From RGIG6353 sp964558655 (GTDB lineage: Bacteria > Bacillota > Clostridia > Oscillospirales > SIG627), in NCBI GenBank assembly GCA_964558655.1, contig CAZLEX010000001.1:72519-136518 (forward strand): a DNA stretch of 64,000 bases, read 5' to 3'. The position numbers were made by a program, and so were the translations under genes. Shown piece after piece: positions 42,925 to 51,634 of the stretch. How positions within the stretch are numbered: position 1 is the first letter of the stretch; each line of letters starts with the position of its first letter. The notes under the pieces were generated by a model. That model was not told the origin of the DNA. It worked only from the letters and a program-made list of their open reading frames with translations, and did not search any database.

Positions 42925-43926
42925 ATGAAAAAAATCCTGTTTTATTCTCTTTTAATTTTGCTCGTTTTCTTTTGCGGATGCAATGACCGAAAGGCCGTTT
43001 ACACGCCTGAGGACGATAGTGCTACCGATTCTCGCAAAAGCGATGAAGAAATGCTTGAGATATTCGTCGAAGAATGTGAAGGCATTTATGAGGCGTCGGA
43101 CGGGAATTTAATTTCCGTTTATCCTCCGCACGATGAAAGTGAATATACGGAAGATTTCGAGACTGTAAAAAACTTTGCAAACGATTGTTCTCTTCCCGTA
43201 TATGTGGCCTTTCCTCCGAGAAAAATGGACGCTCTTACAAATTCTTTGCCAAACGATTTTCCGACAGGTCATACAAAAAAAATTTACTCTCTTGCCGAAG
43301 ACATTATTTCTCAAAGCGACGCGGTTTATATAGATCTTTACTCGGTGCTTGAAGGAAAAAGTCAAGCTGCCGGAGATCTTTACTATATGACGGATCACCA
43401 CTGGACAATTCGTGGAGCATGGCTTGCATATACCGAAATTGCCGAAAAAATCGGTATAGAGTCACTGCCTTTTGAAAGTTTTTCGACACTCATTCTTTCT
43501 CAAAGCTGGCAGGGAAGCGATTTCACAAAGAAGCCCTCTTCTCTGTCAAAAGATATTTTTACGGCACCTGTGGGGGAAGGGTTCGTTGTTGAAATTGCAA
43601 ACTCTCAGGGAGAGATTTACCGTTCGTTTGAAGGATTTCTCGATTTTGACGCACAAAACCCGGACGAAATTCTTCTCGGTGGCAATAATCCGTATGTAAA
43701 AATAAAGAAAAACGATGAAAAAAGAGAAGTGCTTGTTATAGTGCGAGATTCGTTTGCAAACGCTCTGGCACCGTTTCTGGCAGAACATTTTGACCTTGTA
43801 CTTATTGATCCGAGATTTTTTTCGGGAGAAATTTCTTCGGTTGCCGAAAGTGAAGATGCCTTCGGAGTTCTTATTCTCGAAAATCTCGGCTCCGTAACCG
43901 AACATTCGATAAAATTCAGATGGTAG
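42925..43926 (+). CDS. DHHW-family lipoprotein, 333 aa
   Basis: A signal peptide with lipobox FCGC (Cys about 19) precedes an acidic linker and an SGNH-like DHHW domain. The motif YYMTDHHWTIRGAW is very similar to that in the protein at 10205, and LVIVRDSFANALAPF holds the serine position. Here it is a lipoprotein and has no MBOAT neighbour; it could work with the MBOAT at 11321 or with one elsewhere. It follows the RlmA-like gene by three bases, so they share a transcript despite unrelated roles. Confidence 0.88.
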   Translation: MKKILFYSLLILLVFFCGCNDRKAVYTPEDDSATDSRKSDEEMLEIFVEECEGIYEASDGNLISVYPPHDESEYTEDFETVKNFANDCSLPVYVAFPPRKMDALTNSLPNDFPTGHTKKIYSLAEDIISQSDAVYIDLYSVLEGKSQAAGDLYYMTDHHWTIRGAWLAYTEIAEKIGIESLPFESFSTLILSQSWQGSDFTKKPSSLSKDIFTAPVGEGFVVEIANSQGEIYRSFEGFLDFDAQNPDEILLGGNNPYVKIKKNDEKREVLVIVRDSFANALAPFLAEHFDLVLIDPRFFSGEISSVAESEDAFGVLILENLGSVTEHSIKFRW

Positions 43927-44063
43927 AAAATTTGGTATATTAAAAATAAGCAAAACACACGGCAAAAATATTAAGCCGTTCGTAAAACAGAGGGATATTT
44001 CATGCAAGAAGTACCCTCGCTTGTTTTGTGCCGAAAATTCAGCTGTTGTTTTTAAATATCGTA

Positions 44064-44092
44064 TTTACAAACGGTACATTTAATATTATAAT
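44064..44092 (+). promoter_or_regulatory. Promoter of feoAB
   Basis: TTTACA, 17 bases, TATAAT. The AT-rich flank could hold a Fur-type site but no clear box is seen. Confidence 0.55.
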
Positions 44093-44150
44093 TATGTGAG
44101 AATTTTTTTGCGTTAACAAAACGGATTTTATTTTAAAGGAGTACGGATTT

Positions 44151-46499
44151 ATGAAACTGAAAGATTTACCTGTCGGAAAAAGTGCTACCGTTACCCGCGT
44201 CGGCGGAGAAGGTGCACTGCGGCAGCATTTCTTGGATATGGGGATCATTCCGAATGTTGAAATCACATTTGTTAAATATGCTCCGATGGGCGATCCTATG
44301 GAGTTTATGATACACGGATACGAGTTAACGCTTCGTGTAGCCGACGCCGAAAAAATAAGCATACAAAATGTAAGAGATACAACCGCTGAAAAAAAACAGT
44401 CCGAAAAAATTGCAAAGCCGAGTACACACCCGGGTTTCGGAGAAGGTGGGAAATTCCATGCAAAATCAGAAGGAAATCCGTTGCCGGACTCGAAAATTTT
44501 AACATTTGCTTTAGCAGGTAATCAAAATTGCGGAAAAACAACTTTGTTCAATCAGCTTACCGGCTCTTCTCAGCATGTCGGGAATTTTCCCGGTGTGACT
44601 GTCGACAGAAAAGACGGAGAAATAATGAATAGAAAAAACACTCTTGTCACCGACCTGCCGGGAATTTATTCAATGTCACCTTATTCAAGCGAAGAACTTG
44701 TTACGAGGCGGTTTTTACTCGAAGATAAACCTTGTGCGATAATTAACATTTTAGATGCTACAAACATTGAAAGAAATCTTTATCTGACTATGCAGCTTAT
44801 GGAATTGGATATCCCTATGGTTCTGGCTCTCAATATGATGGACGAGGTATATGCCAACGGCGGATCTGTCCGTGTAAATGAAATGGAAAAATTATTGGGT
44901 ATTCCGGTTATTCCGATTTCGGCTTCTCAAAATAAGGGTATCGATGAGCTTGTGGAACACGCCGTTCATGTGGCGAAATACCGTGAAAAACCTGGAAGAA
45001 AAGATTTTTGCAATGCCGATGACAATAACGGAGGGTTGCACCGTGCTTTGCACGCAATTATGCACTTAATTGAGGACCATGCAAAAAAAGCGGATATACC
45101 GATTCGTTTTGCGGCAAGTAAAATTGTCGAGGGAGACAAACTGATTACAGAAAAATTACATCTTGATAAAAACGAACTCGACATGATAGAACATATTATA
45201 GTTCAGATGGAAAAAGAAGGAGGTCTTGACCGTTCTGCCGCAATTGCACAGATGAGATTCGGTTTCATCGGTAAAGTATGTCGTGAAACGGTTATAAAGC
45301 CGAAAGAAAGCAAAGAACATGCAAGAAGCCGAAAAATCGACAAAATACTTACGGGAAAATATACCGCTATTCCGGCTTTTATCGGGATTATGGCTCTTGT
45401 TTTTTGGCTGACATTCGATGTTATCGGATCGGCTTTGGAAAATTTACTCGGTGCGGGAATTTCTTCTTTTATCGATTTTACCGACCGCACTATGACGGCT
45501 TTATCCGTAAATAAAGTTTTACATTCCCTGATAATAGACGGTATTTGTACCGGAGTAGGAAGTGTCTTGAGTTTTCTTCCCGTGATAGTAACGCTGTTTT
45601 TCTTCCTTTCTCTCATGGAAGACAGCGGATATATTGCAAGGGTTGCTTTTGTCATGGACAAAATGTTAAGGAAAATAGGACTGTCCGGCAGAAGCATTGT
45701 CCCCATGCTCATCGGATTTGGCTGTACGGTTCCCGGAGTTATGGCGACGAGAACGCTTCCTTCGGAAAGAGATCGAAAAATGACTATCCTGCTTACTCCA
45801 TATATGAGCTGTTCGGCAAAATTGCCGATTTATGCATTTTTCACGAAGGCTTTCTTCCCGAATCACAGTGCTATTGTCATGATATTTCTTTACATATTCG
45901 GTATCGTTACGGGTATATTTATGGCGTTTTTGATGAAAGGTTCTTTGTTTAAAGGAGAGCCGGTGCCTTTTGTTATGGAATTACCGAATTATCGTATGCC
46001 CGGTGTAAAAAATGTTGCTTTTCTGCTTTGGGACAAAGCGAAAGATTTCTTACAGCGTGCCTTTACCGTTATATTTCTCGCAACGATAGTAATCTGGTTT
46101 TTGCAAACATTTGATTTAAAATTGAACACAGTGTCAAATCCTCAAGACAGTATTTTGGCAATGGTATCCGGTTTCATAGCACCTGTATTCAAGCCTCTCG
46201 GATTCGGTGACTGGAGAATTTCGACAGCACTGATATCCGGATTTATGGCGAAAGAAAGCGTTGTTTCGACTTTAACCGTCCTTTTCGGTTCTACGGAAAG
46301 TCTTTTGACACTTCTTTCACCGTTATCGGCACTGAGTCTGCTTATATTTTGTTTGCTGTACACTCCGTGTATTGCGGCTGTAACATCTGTAAAAAGAGAG
46401 CTCGGAGGAAAATGGGCACTCGGAGTGGTTGCAGAACAATGTGCTGTTGCCTGGATTGCGTCTTTTTTGATTTACAGTTTCGGAAGTATACTCGTATAA
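44151..46499 (+). CDS. feoB: FeoA-FeoB fusion ferrous iron transporter, 782 aa
   Basis: Residues 1-75 are a FeoA SH3-like domain (LKDLPVGKSATVTRVGGEG, LRVADAEKISI). After a 45-residue linker comes the FeoB G-protein domain: G1 GNQNCGKTT at about residues 123-131, FPGVTVDRKDG, DLPGIYSM and NMMDEV. The membrane part carries the Gate and core motifs (GFGCTVPGVMATRTL, MSCSAKLPIYAFF) and ends with a CLLYTPCIAAV helix. The protein imports Fe(II). FeoA is usually a separate gene, so this is a natural fusion. It stands alone with its own promoter. Confidence 0.95.
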   Translation: MKLKDLPVGKSATVTRVGGEGALRQHFLDMGIIPNVEITFVKYAPMGDPMEFMIHGYELTLRVADAEKISIQNVRDTTAEKKQSEKIAKPSTHPGFGEGGKFHAKSEGNPLPDSKILTFALAGNQNCGKTTLFNQLTGSSQHVGNFPGVTVDRKDGEIMNRKNTLVTDLPGIYSMSPYSSEELVTRRFLLEDKPCAIINILDATNIERNLYLTMQLMELDIPMVLALNMMDEVYANGGSVRVNEMEKLLGIPVIPISASQNKGIDELVEHAVHVAKYREKPGRKDFCNADDNNGGLHRALHAIMHLIEDHAKKADIPIRFAASKIVEGDKLITEKLHLDKNELDMIEHIIVQMEKEGGLDRSAAIAQMRFGFIGKVCRETVIKPKESKEHARSRKIDKILTGKYTAIPAFIGIMALVFWLTFDVIGSALENLLGAGISSFIDFTDRTMTALSVNKVLHSLIIDGICTGVGSVLSFLPVIVTLFFFLSLMEDSGYIARVAFVMDKMLRKIGLSGRSIVPMLIGFGCTVPGVMATRTLPSERDRKMTILLTPYMSCSAKLPIYAFFTKAFFPNHSAIVMIFLYIFGIVTGIFMAFLMKGSLFKGEPVPFVMELPNYRMPGVKNVAFLLWDKAKDFLQRAFTVIFLATIVIWFLQTFDLKLNTVSNPQDSILAMVSGFIAPVFKPLGFGDWRISTALISGFMAKESVVSTLTVLFGSTESLLTLLSPLSALSLLIFCLLYTPCIAAVTSVKRELGGKWALGVVAEQCAVAWIASFLIYSFGSILV

Positions 46500-46570
46500 A
46501 ACCGACAGTTTACAAAAAAACGAATACATTAATTTGTCCCGTATATGCATGGTTTTTATTTAGCCGTAAA

Positions 46571-46612
46571 AAAGAGTCTACACTTTTAAAGCGTAGACTC
46601 TGAATTTTTTTA
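46571..46612. terminator. Bidirectional terminator between feoB and rhaA
   Basis: AGAGTCTAC pairs with GTAGACTCT, with A and T runs on both sides, between convergent genes. Confidence 0.85.
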
Positions 46613-47878
46613 TTTTCTTGTCAGGCATACTTCGGATTCATATTTTTTAACTTCATCAAGCCATTCGTCCGAAACAGGTACTCCGCGTTCGGCACAAAGC
46701 TTATCCCAAACCGCATTAACCGGGAGGTTTTTAAATTCTTCGAGAAGTGCCAGACGCGAAGTAAAATCGCCGTCGGCTTCGGCTTTCTCTATAAGATGAG
46801 ACGGTTCCAAAAGAGCCGTAAGCATAGCTTTTCCCGATGCTCTTGCTCCGATTGTCCATGCGGCAATGCGATTAATCGAAGCATCGAAAAAGTCAAGTCC
46901 GATAGCAACCTGATCGAATAAATCGGCACGCTTGATTTCGTTCATCAAAGCGGTAAGGTCGTCGCTTTGAACAACTACATGATCGCTGTCCCATCTTACT
47001 CCCCGACTTACATGCAAAAGCACATCCGGGACTTGCAAAACGACCGAAGACAGCTTATCGGTAATGGTTTCTGTCGGGTGATAATGTCCTGTATCCAAAC
47101 ATATTCCCACACCGTTTTTGGCGGCATATGAAAGATAAAATTCGTGTGAACCTACAGTGAAAGATTCAAGACCTACGGCAAAAAGCTTTCCTTCCAGACA
47201 ATCACATTCGGCATTTTTATCTGTAGGTTCCTCAAAAATTCTGTCCAAAGATTCTTTTAAATTTTCACGGTATATCATACGGTTTGCGGGAATATCCTTC
47301 ATACCGTCCGGAATCCATATGTTATTGTAACATCTCATTCCCGTTTCATGCCCGATGGTCTCGGCTATTTTTCTTGAATTTTTTACAACTTTTACCCAAT
47401 AGTCACGCACATCGCGTCGGCGAGAGGAAAGAGACATTCCGTCAACCATCATCGGATGATCAAAAACCGTGGGATTAAAATCAAGACCTATTTTTTTGTC
47501 TTTTGCCCACGAAATCCAATTTGAAAAATCCTGAGCGTCGTATTCGTCACGGTCTTTTTTGCATACAGGTTCGGCGTAAACGGAATGTATGTTTACACGA
47601 TGAGTACAAGGTGACAGCGAAAGAACTTTCTCTATATCGGCACGAAGTTCGGAAGCGTTGCGTGCGGCTCCTGGATAATTGCCGGTAACCACATTTTGAC
47701 TTGCAAGTCCTTCGTCGTGAACTTCGAAGCCTTTTACATCGTCTCCCTGCCAGCATTGAAGTGAAATTCCTATCTGCCCGAAACGGCGAATAACTTCATC
47801 GGTATCAATGCCGAAAGATGCAAACCGTTCTTTTGCAAGATCGTAACTTTTTTCGATTAAATCTCTTGAATACTTCAT
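46610..47878 (-). CDS. rhaA: L-rhamnose isomerase, 422 aa
   Basis: Interconverts L-rhamnose and L-rhamnulose. The RhaA pattern is clear: ISLQCWQGDDVKGFE, RVNIHSVYAE, GLDFNPTVFDHPM, SHEFYLSYAAKNGVGICLDTGHYHPTE cut by turns, and SDDLTALMNEIKR. Asp and His metal ligands lie in the DTGHYHP and WDSDHVV segments. It follows the mutarotase gene by nine bases. The kinase and aldolase of the pathway are not in the window, so the catabolic set is split or incomplete here. Confidence 0.95.
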   Translation of the reverse strand: MKYSRDLIEKSYDLAKERFASFGIDTDEVIRRFGQIGISLQCWQGDDVKGFEVHDEGLASQNVVTGNYPGAARNASELRADIEKVLSLSPCTHRVNIHSVYAEPVCKKDRDEYDAQDFSNWISWAKDKKIGLDFNPTVFDHPMMVDGMSLSSRRRDVRDYWVKVVKNSRKIAETIGHETGMRCYNNIWIPDGMKDIPANRMIYRENLKESLDRIFEEPTDKNAECDCLEGKLFAVGLESFTVGSHEFYLSYAAKNGVGICLDTGHYHPTETITDKLSSVVLQVPDVLLHVSRGVRWDSDHVVVQSDDLTALMNEIKRADLFDQVAIGLDFFDASINRIAAWTIGARASGKAMLTALLEPSHLIEKAEADGDFTSRLALLEEFKNLPVNAVWDKLCAERGVPVSDEWLDEVKKYESEVCLTRK

Positions 47879-47887
47879 AAAATCTCC

Positions 47888-48199
47888 TTATTCATGATAG
47901 AAAACATTTTTCATTTCCCATTCTTTTTGCCTTGTTACAGGCTCTATGTAAACAAATTCTTCCATGAGAAGTCTCCACTCTTTGTAGACTTTAGACGAAG
48001 ACAAAATTTTATTCATTCTCTCTCTGTCTTTAACTTCGTAATAAGCAAAAAGCATATCTCCTTCACGCCATATGGAATAATTTCTCATTCCCGCCGCATC
48101 AAGAATTTCTCTCATTTCCGGCCATATTTCAGAATGAGCTTTTTCGTAGCCATCGGCTTTTCCCGGCTTTAATTTAAAAAATATACCGTATCTCTGCAT
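47888..48199 (-). CDS. rhaM: L-rhamnose mutarotase, 103 aa
   Basis: Interconverts the anomers of rhamnose to feed the isomerase. The dimeric alpha/beta-barrel family is shown by RYGIFFKLKPGKADGYEKAH, HSEIWPEMREILDAAGMRNYSIWREG cut by turns, and LFAYYEVKD. Length is exactly that of the family. It is the first gene of the operon, behind a promoter whose -35 box lies in a perfect palindrome. Confidence 0.95.
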   Translation of the reverse strand: MQRYGIFFKLKPGKADGYEKAHSEIWPEMREILDAAGMRNYSIWREGDMLFAYYEVKDRERMNKILSSSKVYKEWRLLMEEFVYIEPVTRQKEWEMKNVFYHE

Positions 48200-48220
48200 G
48201 ACATATCCTCCTTTTTTACA

Positions 48221-48249
48221 ATTTTAGCATACAACATAAAAAATATCAA
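48221..48249 (-). promoter_or_regulatory. Promoter of the rhamnose operon
   Basis: On the minus strand TTGATA, 17 bases, TAAAAT. The -35 box is inside the palindrome 48233-48265. Confidence 0.65.
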
Positions 48250-48265
48250 GGATATTTTTTATGTT
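48233..48265. promoter_or_regulatory. Perfect palindrome, 15-base arms, at the rhamnose promoter
   Basis: AACATAAAAAATATC and GATATTTTTTATGTT flank AAG. It covers the -35 box of the rhamnose operon, a position expected for a repressor site. No regulator gene is adjacent. It could also affect the rightward nucleotidyltransferase gene at 48313. Confidence 0.7.
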
Positions 48266-48312
48266 TTTTCACAATACTAAATTCACAAATTTAAAAAACG
48301 GACGGTGAAAAA

Positions 48313-50511
48313 ATGAAAGCTGTAATATTGAGCGGAGGAAGAGGATCGCGTCTGTCTCCGCTGACGGACAAAAAACCTAAACCTCTTGTAACCGTAGGCT
48401 CTCGTGCACTTATAGAAATACTGCTGGAAACACTTGCGGAAAACGGAATAGCGGAGTGTGCCGTAACGCTGGGATACAGAGGGGACGATATAAAAAATGT
48501 TTTGGGCGATACTTGTCACGGAATTAAAATCACATATTTTGAAGAAAAAGTGCCTCTCGGAACAGCAGGCGGAGTAAAAAACTGTGAAAGCTTTCTTGAC
48601 GAAGATTTCGTTGTTATGAGTGCCGATGCTCTCTGCCAACTCGATTTAAAAGCTCTTGCAGACCACCACGAAAAAAGTAAAGACATTGCAACAATAGTGC
48701 TTACTCCCTCAAACAATGTACTTGAATACGGAGTCGTACTTTGTGACAAGTACGGAAAAGTAATGGGATTTACGGAAAAACCCGCATGGGAGGAAGTTAA
48801 AAGCGATCTTGTAAATTGCGGAATTTATATGTTTCGTCGCGAAATACTCGATATGATACCGAAAAATGTGTTTTGGGATTTTTCTGAAAATCTTTTCCCG
48901 AAAATGCTTGCGGAAAACAAAAAAATCAATACCTATGTCAATAATTCTTTTTGGTGTGATGTCGGTAATATTTCAACTCTTTATTTTTGCAACATGAAAA
49001 CTCTTTCAAAAGATTTTTTCGTTAGGCATATTCCCGACAGCTCAAATATTCACGAAAGTGCCGTTGTTTTGCACTCCGTAATAGGTCAGGGAACAAAGAT
49101 AGATGCCGATTGTGTTGTTAAAAATGTTGTTATGGGGAATAATTGCAAAATAGGAAAGGAATGTCACCTTGAAGAATGTATCATAGCAGACGGAGTAACG
49201 CTGGAAAAAGGTGTATGCGTCGAAAAAGGTGCAGTTATTGCCGATAATTCTTTTGTCTCGCAAAACACCTTGATTGCATCCGGGCAAAAAATCGAAGCAG
49301 ATACACGAATCGAAAATGACGGTTATACAATATCACTGCCAGAAGGAAGCGTTTCATGGCAAAGCGGAATAGTTTCGATAGATCAAAAAAATCCGGAAAA
49401 TTTCTTTAAATTGGGAAGAGCTGCCGTTTCTCAAGGAAAACTTATCGGTATATTTTATTCCTTTTCTCAAACGGCTTATCTTGGAGGCACCGAATTTGCT
49501 TTAGGTACAGCATGGCAAGGGGGAGAGGGCGTTATATTCGGTGAGGGATGCGAAAGCGATGCGAGATTTTGTGCAGGTGCCTTCGACATACCGGTATTTC
49601 ATTTCAAAGAAAGAGATAAGGTGTTGATTGTCACGCCTTTTTCACCTAATTCAACCTTTTTTACCCGTCGGGAAGAGCGAAAACTGATTTCGTCATATAC
49701 TTTGCTCTCAGACGGGTTCGGAGACGGAAGTATTAAATATTTTGACGGTTGGGAAATACTTGAAAAGCAATATTTTTTGAATCTTCTCGGAAATATCGGG
49801 GATTTTTCAAAAAATGTTGCCGTAAAATCAAATTCTGAAGGGAAACACTTTGCAAAATATGCCAACGCTTCGGATAATCTGAGTTCGGATAAAGGCGAAT
49901 ATGACTTTTTTATGGAAATAAGCGATGACAGAAAAAATATATCCCTTTCATTTTTAAATGGGTATCTTGATACCGAGCATATTCATGCTCTTATAATAAA
50001 AAGTCTTATCTCGAAAGGCAGAAAACATTTCTGTCTGCCGGATGATTCTCCGCGTGCATTTGAAACCATTGCGGGAAATCGACGGGTAAAAATCACAAAA
50101 ATCGGTAAAAGTTTTTCTTCTGCCGAAGCCTTTTACGATCTGTGGGCAAGAGATGCTTTTTTTGCTTCGGCTCTGCTTTACAGGGTGCTTGAAGAACATT
50201 CCTTTTCTTCGGAAAAATTGGAAGAAAGCGTTTGCAATCTTCCGGTATTTCTTTGCATGAGGAAAGAAGTAGAAACAAAAGGTGTTTCCGCGGGGTATAT
50301 AATGCGTCAGTTTGGAGATGAAAAAATTTTTTCCGCATGTCCCGACGGGACAATGCTGAGATCAAAATTCGGAGATGTAAAAATAACTCCGTGTGCAAAA
50401 AACAGATTCAAAATTTTTGCCGAAGCAAACACAGCGGAGACAGCTCTTGAACTCTGTATTTCCGCCGAAGAACTTATTGAAAAAATGCAAAAAAGAGGAA
50501 ATTTAAAATAA
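48313..50511 (+). CDS. Sugar-1-phosphate nucleotidyltransferase with degenerate mutase domain, 732 aa
   Basis: Residues 1-235 are a nucleotidyltransferase (AVILSGGRGSRLSPLTDKKP, KPLVTVGSRALIEILLETL, then FVVMSADALCQLDL). Residues 240-330 are left-handed beta-helix repeats. From about 345 the rest follows the alpha-D-phosphohexomutase fold, but the active sites are degraded: no TASHNP-type serine loop, and the C-terminal phosphate loop reads TPCAKNRFK instead of a PSGTEP type. This resembles bifunctional-looking mannose-1-phosphate guanylyltransferases in which the mutase part is a relic. It probably makes a GDP- or other NDP-sugar for the cell surface. Confidence 0.88.
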   Translation: MKAVILSGGRGSRLSPLTDKKPKPLVTVGSRALIEILLETLAENGIAECAVTLGYRGDDIKNVLGDTCHGIKITYFEEKVPLGTAGGVKNCESFLDEDFVVMSADALCQLDLKALADHHEKSKDIATIVLTPSNNVLEYGVVLCDKYGKVMGFTEKPAWEEVKSDLVNCGIYMFRREILDMIPKNVFWDFSENLFPKMLAENKKINTYVNNSFWCDVGNISTLYFCNMKTLSKDFFVRHIPDSSNIHESAVVLHSVIGQGTKIDADCVVKNVVMGNNCKIGKECHLEECIIADGVTLEKGVCVEKGAVIADNSFVSQNTLIASGQKIEADTRIENDGYTISLPEGSVSWQSGIVSIDQKNPENFFKLGRAAVSQGKLIGIFYSFSQTAYLGGTEFALGTAWQGGEGVIFGEGCESDARFCAGAFDIPVFHFKERDKVLIVTPFSPNSTFFTRREERKLISSYTLLSDGFGDGSIKYFDGWEILEKQYFLNLLGNIGDFSKNVAVKSNSEGKHFAKYANASDNLSSDKGEYDFFMEISDDRKNISLSFLNGYLDTEHIHALIIKSLISKGRKHFCLPDDSPRAFETIAGNRRVKITKIGKSFSSAEAFYDLWARDAFFASALLYRVLEEHSFSSEKLEESVCNLPVFLCMRKEVETKGVSAGYIMRQFGDEKIFSACPDGTMLRSKFGDVKITPCAKNRFKIFAEANTAETALELCISAEELIEKMQKRGNLK

Positions 50512-50554
50512 ACTGTTTCAAATTGTGTGCAAGTAAAAAATTAAAGCAAAATTC

Positions 50555-50590
50555 GGGCTGTGGCAATCAAAATGCCACAGCCATTTTCAT
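50555..50590. terminator. Terminator between the nucleotidyltransferase and phoH genes
   Basis: GGCTGTGGCA pairs perfectly with TGCCACAGCC around a seven-base loop, followed by ATTTTC; usable from both sides. Confidence 0.85.
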
Positions 50591-50618
50591 TCGTTGTTTT
50601 TTGAGAATTTGTGCGTTT

Positions 50619-51611
50619 TCAGTCTTTTTTGTATTTCTTGATTTTTTCCTGTCTGTCACGATCGAATTTTTCATACGCTTCGATAATTTTCGTAACGAGA
50701 CTGTGTCTTACAACATCTTTGGAGGAAAGATAAGAAACCGAAATATCCTCAATATCGCTTATAATTCGCAAAGCCTGTTTCAACCCCGAACTTTTGCCGT
50801 CGGGAAGATCTATTTGTGTTATATCTCCGGTCACGACCGCTTTTGAGCCAAAACCCAAACGAGTAAGAAACATTTTCATTTGTTCCGGAGTAGTGTTTTG
50901 TGCTTCATCGAGAATAATAAAAGCTTCGTCGAGTGTACGCCCTCTCATATAAGCAAGGGGTGCTACTTCAACGGTACCTTTTTCCAAATGACGCTGAAAA
51001 CTTTCGGCTCCGAGCATTTCGTAAAGAGCATCGTAAAGCGGACGCAAATAAGGATCTATTTTATTCTGCAAATCTCCCGGAAGAAAGCCGAGCTTCTCTC
51101 CGGCTTCAACCGCAGGTCTTGTAAGTATAATTCTCGATACTTCGCGATGACGCAATGCCGTAACAGCCATGGCAACCGCAAGATAAGTTTTGCCTGTTCC
51201 GGCAGGTCCGACTCCAAAGCTTACCGTGCTTTTTTCAATGGCTTTCACATAATTTTTTTGTCCGACGGTTTTCGGTTTAATCGGTTTGCCTTTAGGAGTA
51301 ATACATATACACTCATTGTCAAGGCCGGAAATTTCCGACAGCCGTCCTTCATCGCTCATTGAAAGAGCATAGTCAAGGCGAGTGGTGTCAATATATTCGC
51401 ACATTGCCGCATTGGAGGCAAGATATTTTAACAGAGCTACCGCACGGATAACGGCTTCCGAATCATTGCCGCTAACTTTAATTTCCAAATCGCGATTAAC
51501 AAGCGTAACTCCGAAATGCTTTTCTATTTTCTTGGCATGAACATCGCCTGCACCGAAAATTTTCGATACTACATCAATATCGTCGCAAAAAATACTTACC
51601 TCATTGGTCAT
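50619..51611 (-). CDS. phoH: PhoH-family ATPase, 330 aa
   Basis: A P-loop protein of the PhoH/YlaK-YqfD-neighbour type. Walker A is VGPAGTGKTYLAVAMAV, then RPAVEAGEKLGFLPGD, Walker B FIILDEAQNTTPEQMKMF, and GDITQIDLPDGKSSGL. About 95 N-terminal residues precede the ATPase. PhoH is thought to act on RNA but its role is unsettled. It is the last gene of the yqfC-yqfD-phoH set, the same order as in other spore formers, where ybeY usually follows on the same strand. Here ybeY is on the other strand, so the cluster has been inverted. Confidence 0.94.
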   Translation of the reverse strand: MTNEVSIFCDDIDVVSKIFGAGDVHAKKIEKHFGVTLVNRDLEIKVSGNDSEAVIRAVALLKYLASNAAMCEYIDTTRLDYALSMSDEGRLSEISGLDNECICITPKGKPIKPKTVGQKNYVKAIEKSTVSFGVGPAGTGKTYLAVAMAVTALRHREVSRIILTRPAVEAGEKLGFLPGDLQNKIDPYLRPLYDALYEMLGAESFQRHLEKGTVEVAPLAYMRGRTLDEAFIILDEAQNTTPEQMKMFLTRLGFGSKAVVTGDITQIDLPDGKSSGLKQALRIISDIEDISVSYLSSKDVVRHSLVTKIIEAYEKFDRDRQEKIKKYKKD

Positions 51612-51634
51612 TTTATCACCGTATCCTTATAATT

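Noticed and set aside
43926..44000. Terminator after the second DHHW gene
   Set aside because: Only a five-base-pair ACGGC/GCCGT stem with a loose loop and no T-tract is present.
31100..48290. TTCACAAA/TTTGTGAA motifs recurring in several intergenic regions (near 28490, 31113, 31153, 48280) as a shared operator
   Set aside because: The motif is AT-rich, its spacing and pairing differ each time, and chance occurrence is likely; a genome-wide count would be needed.
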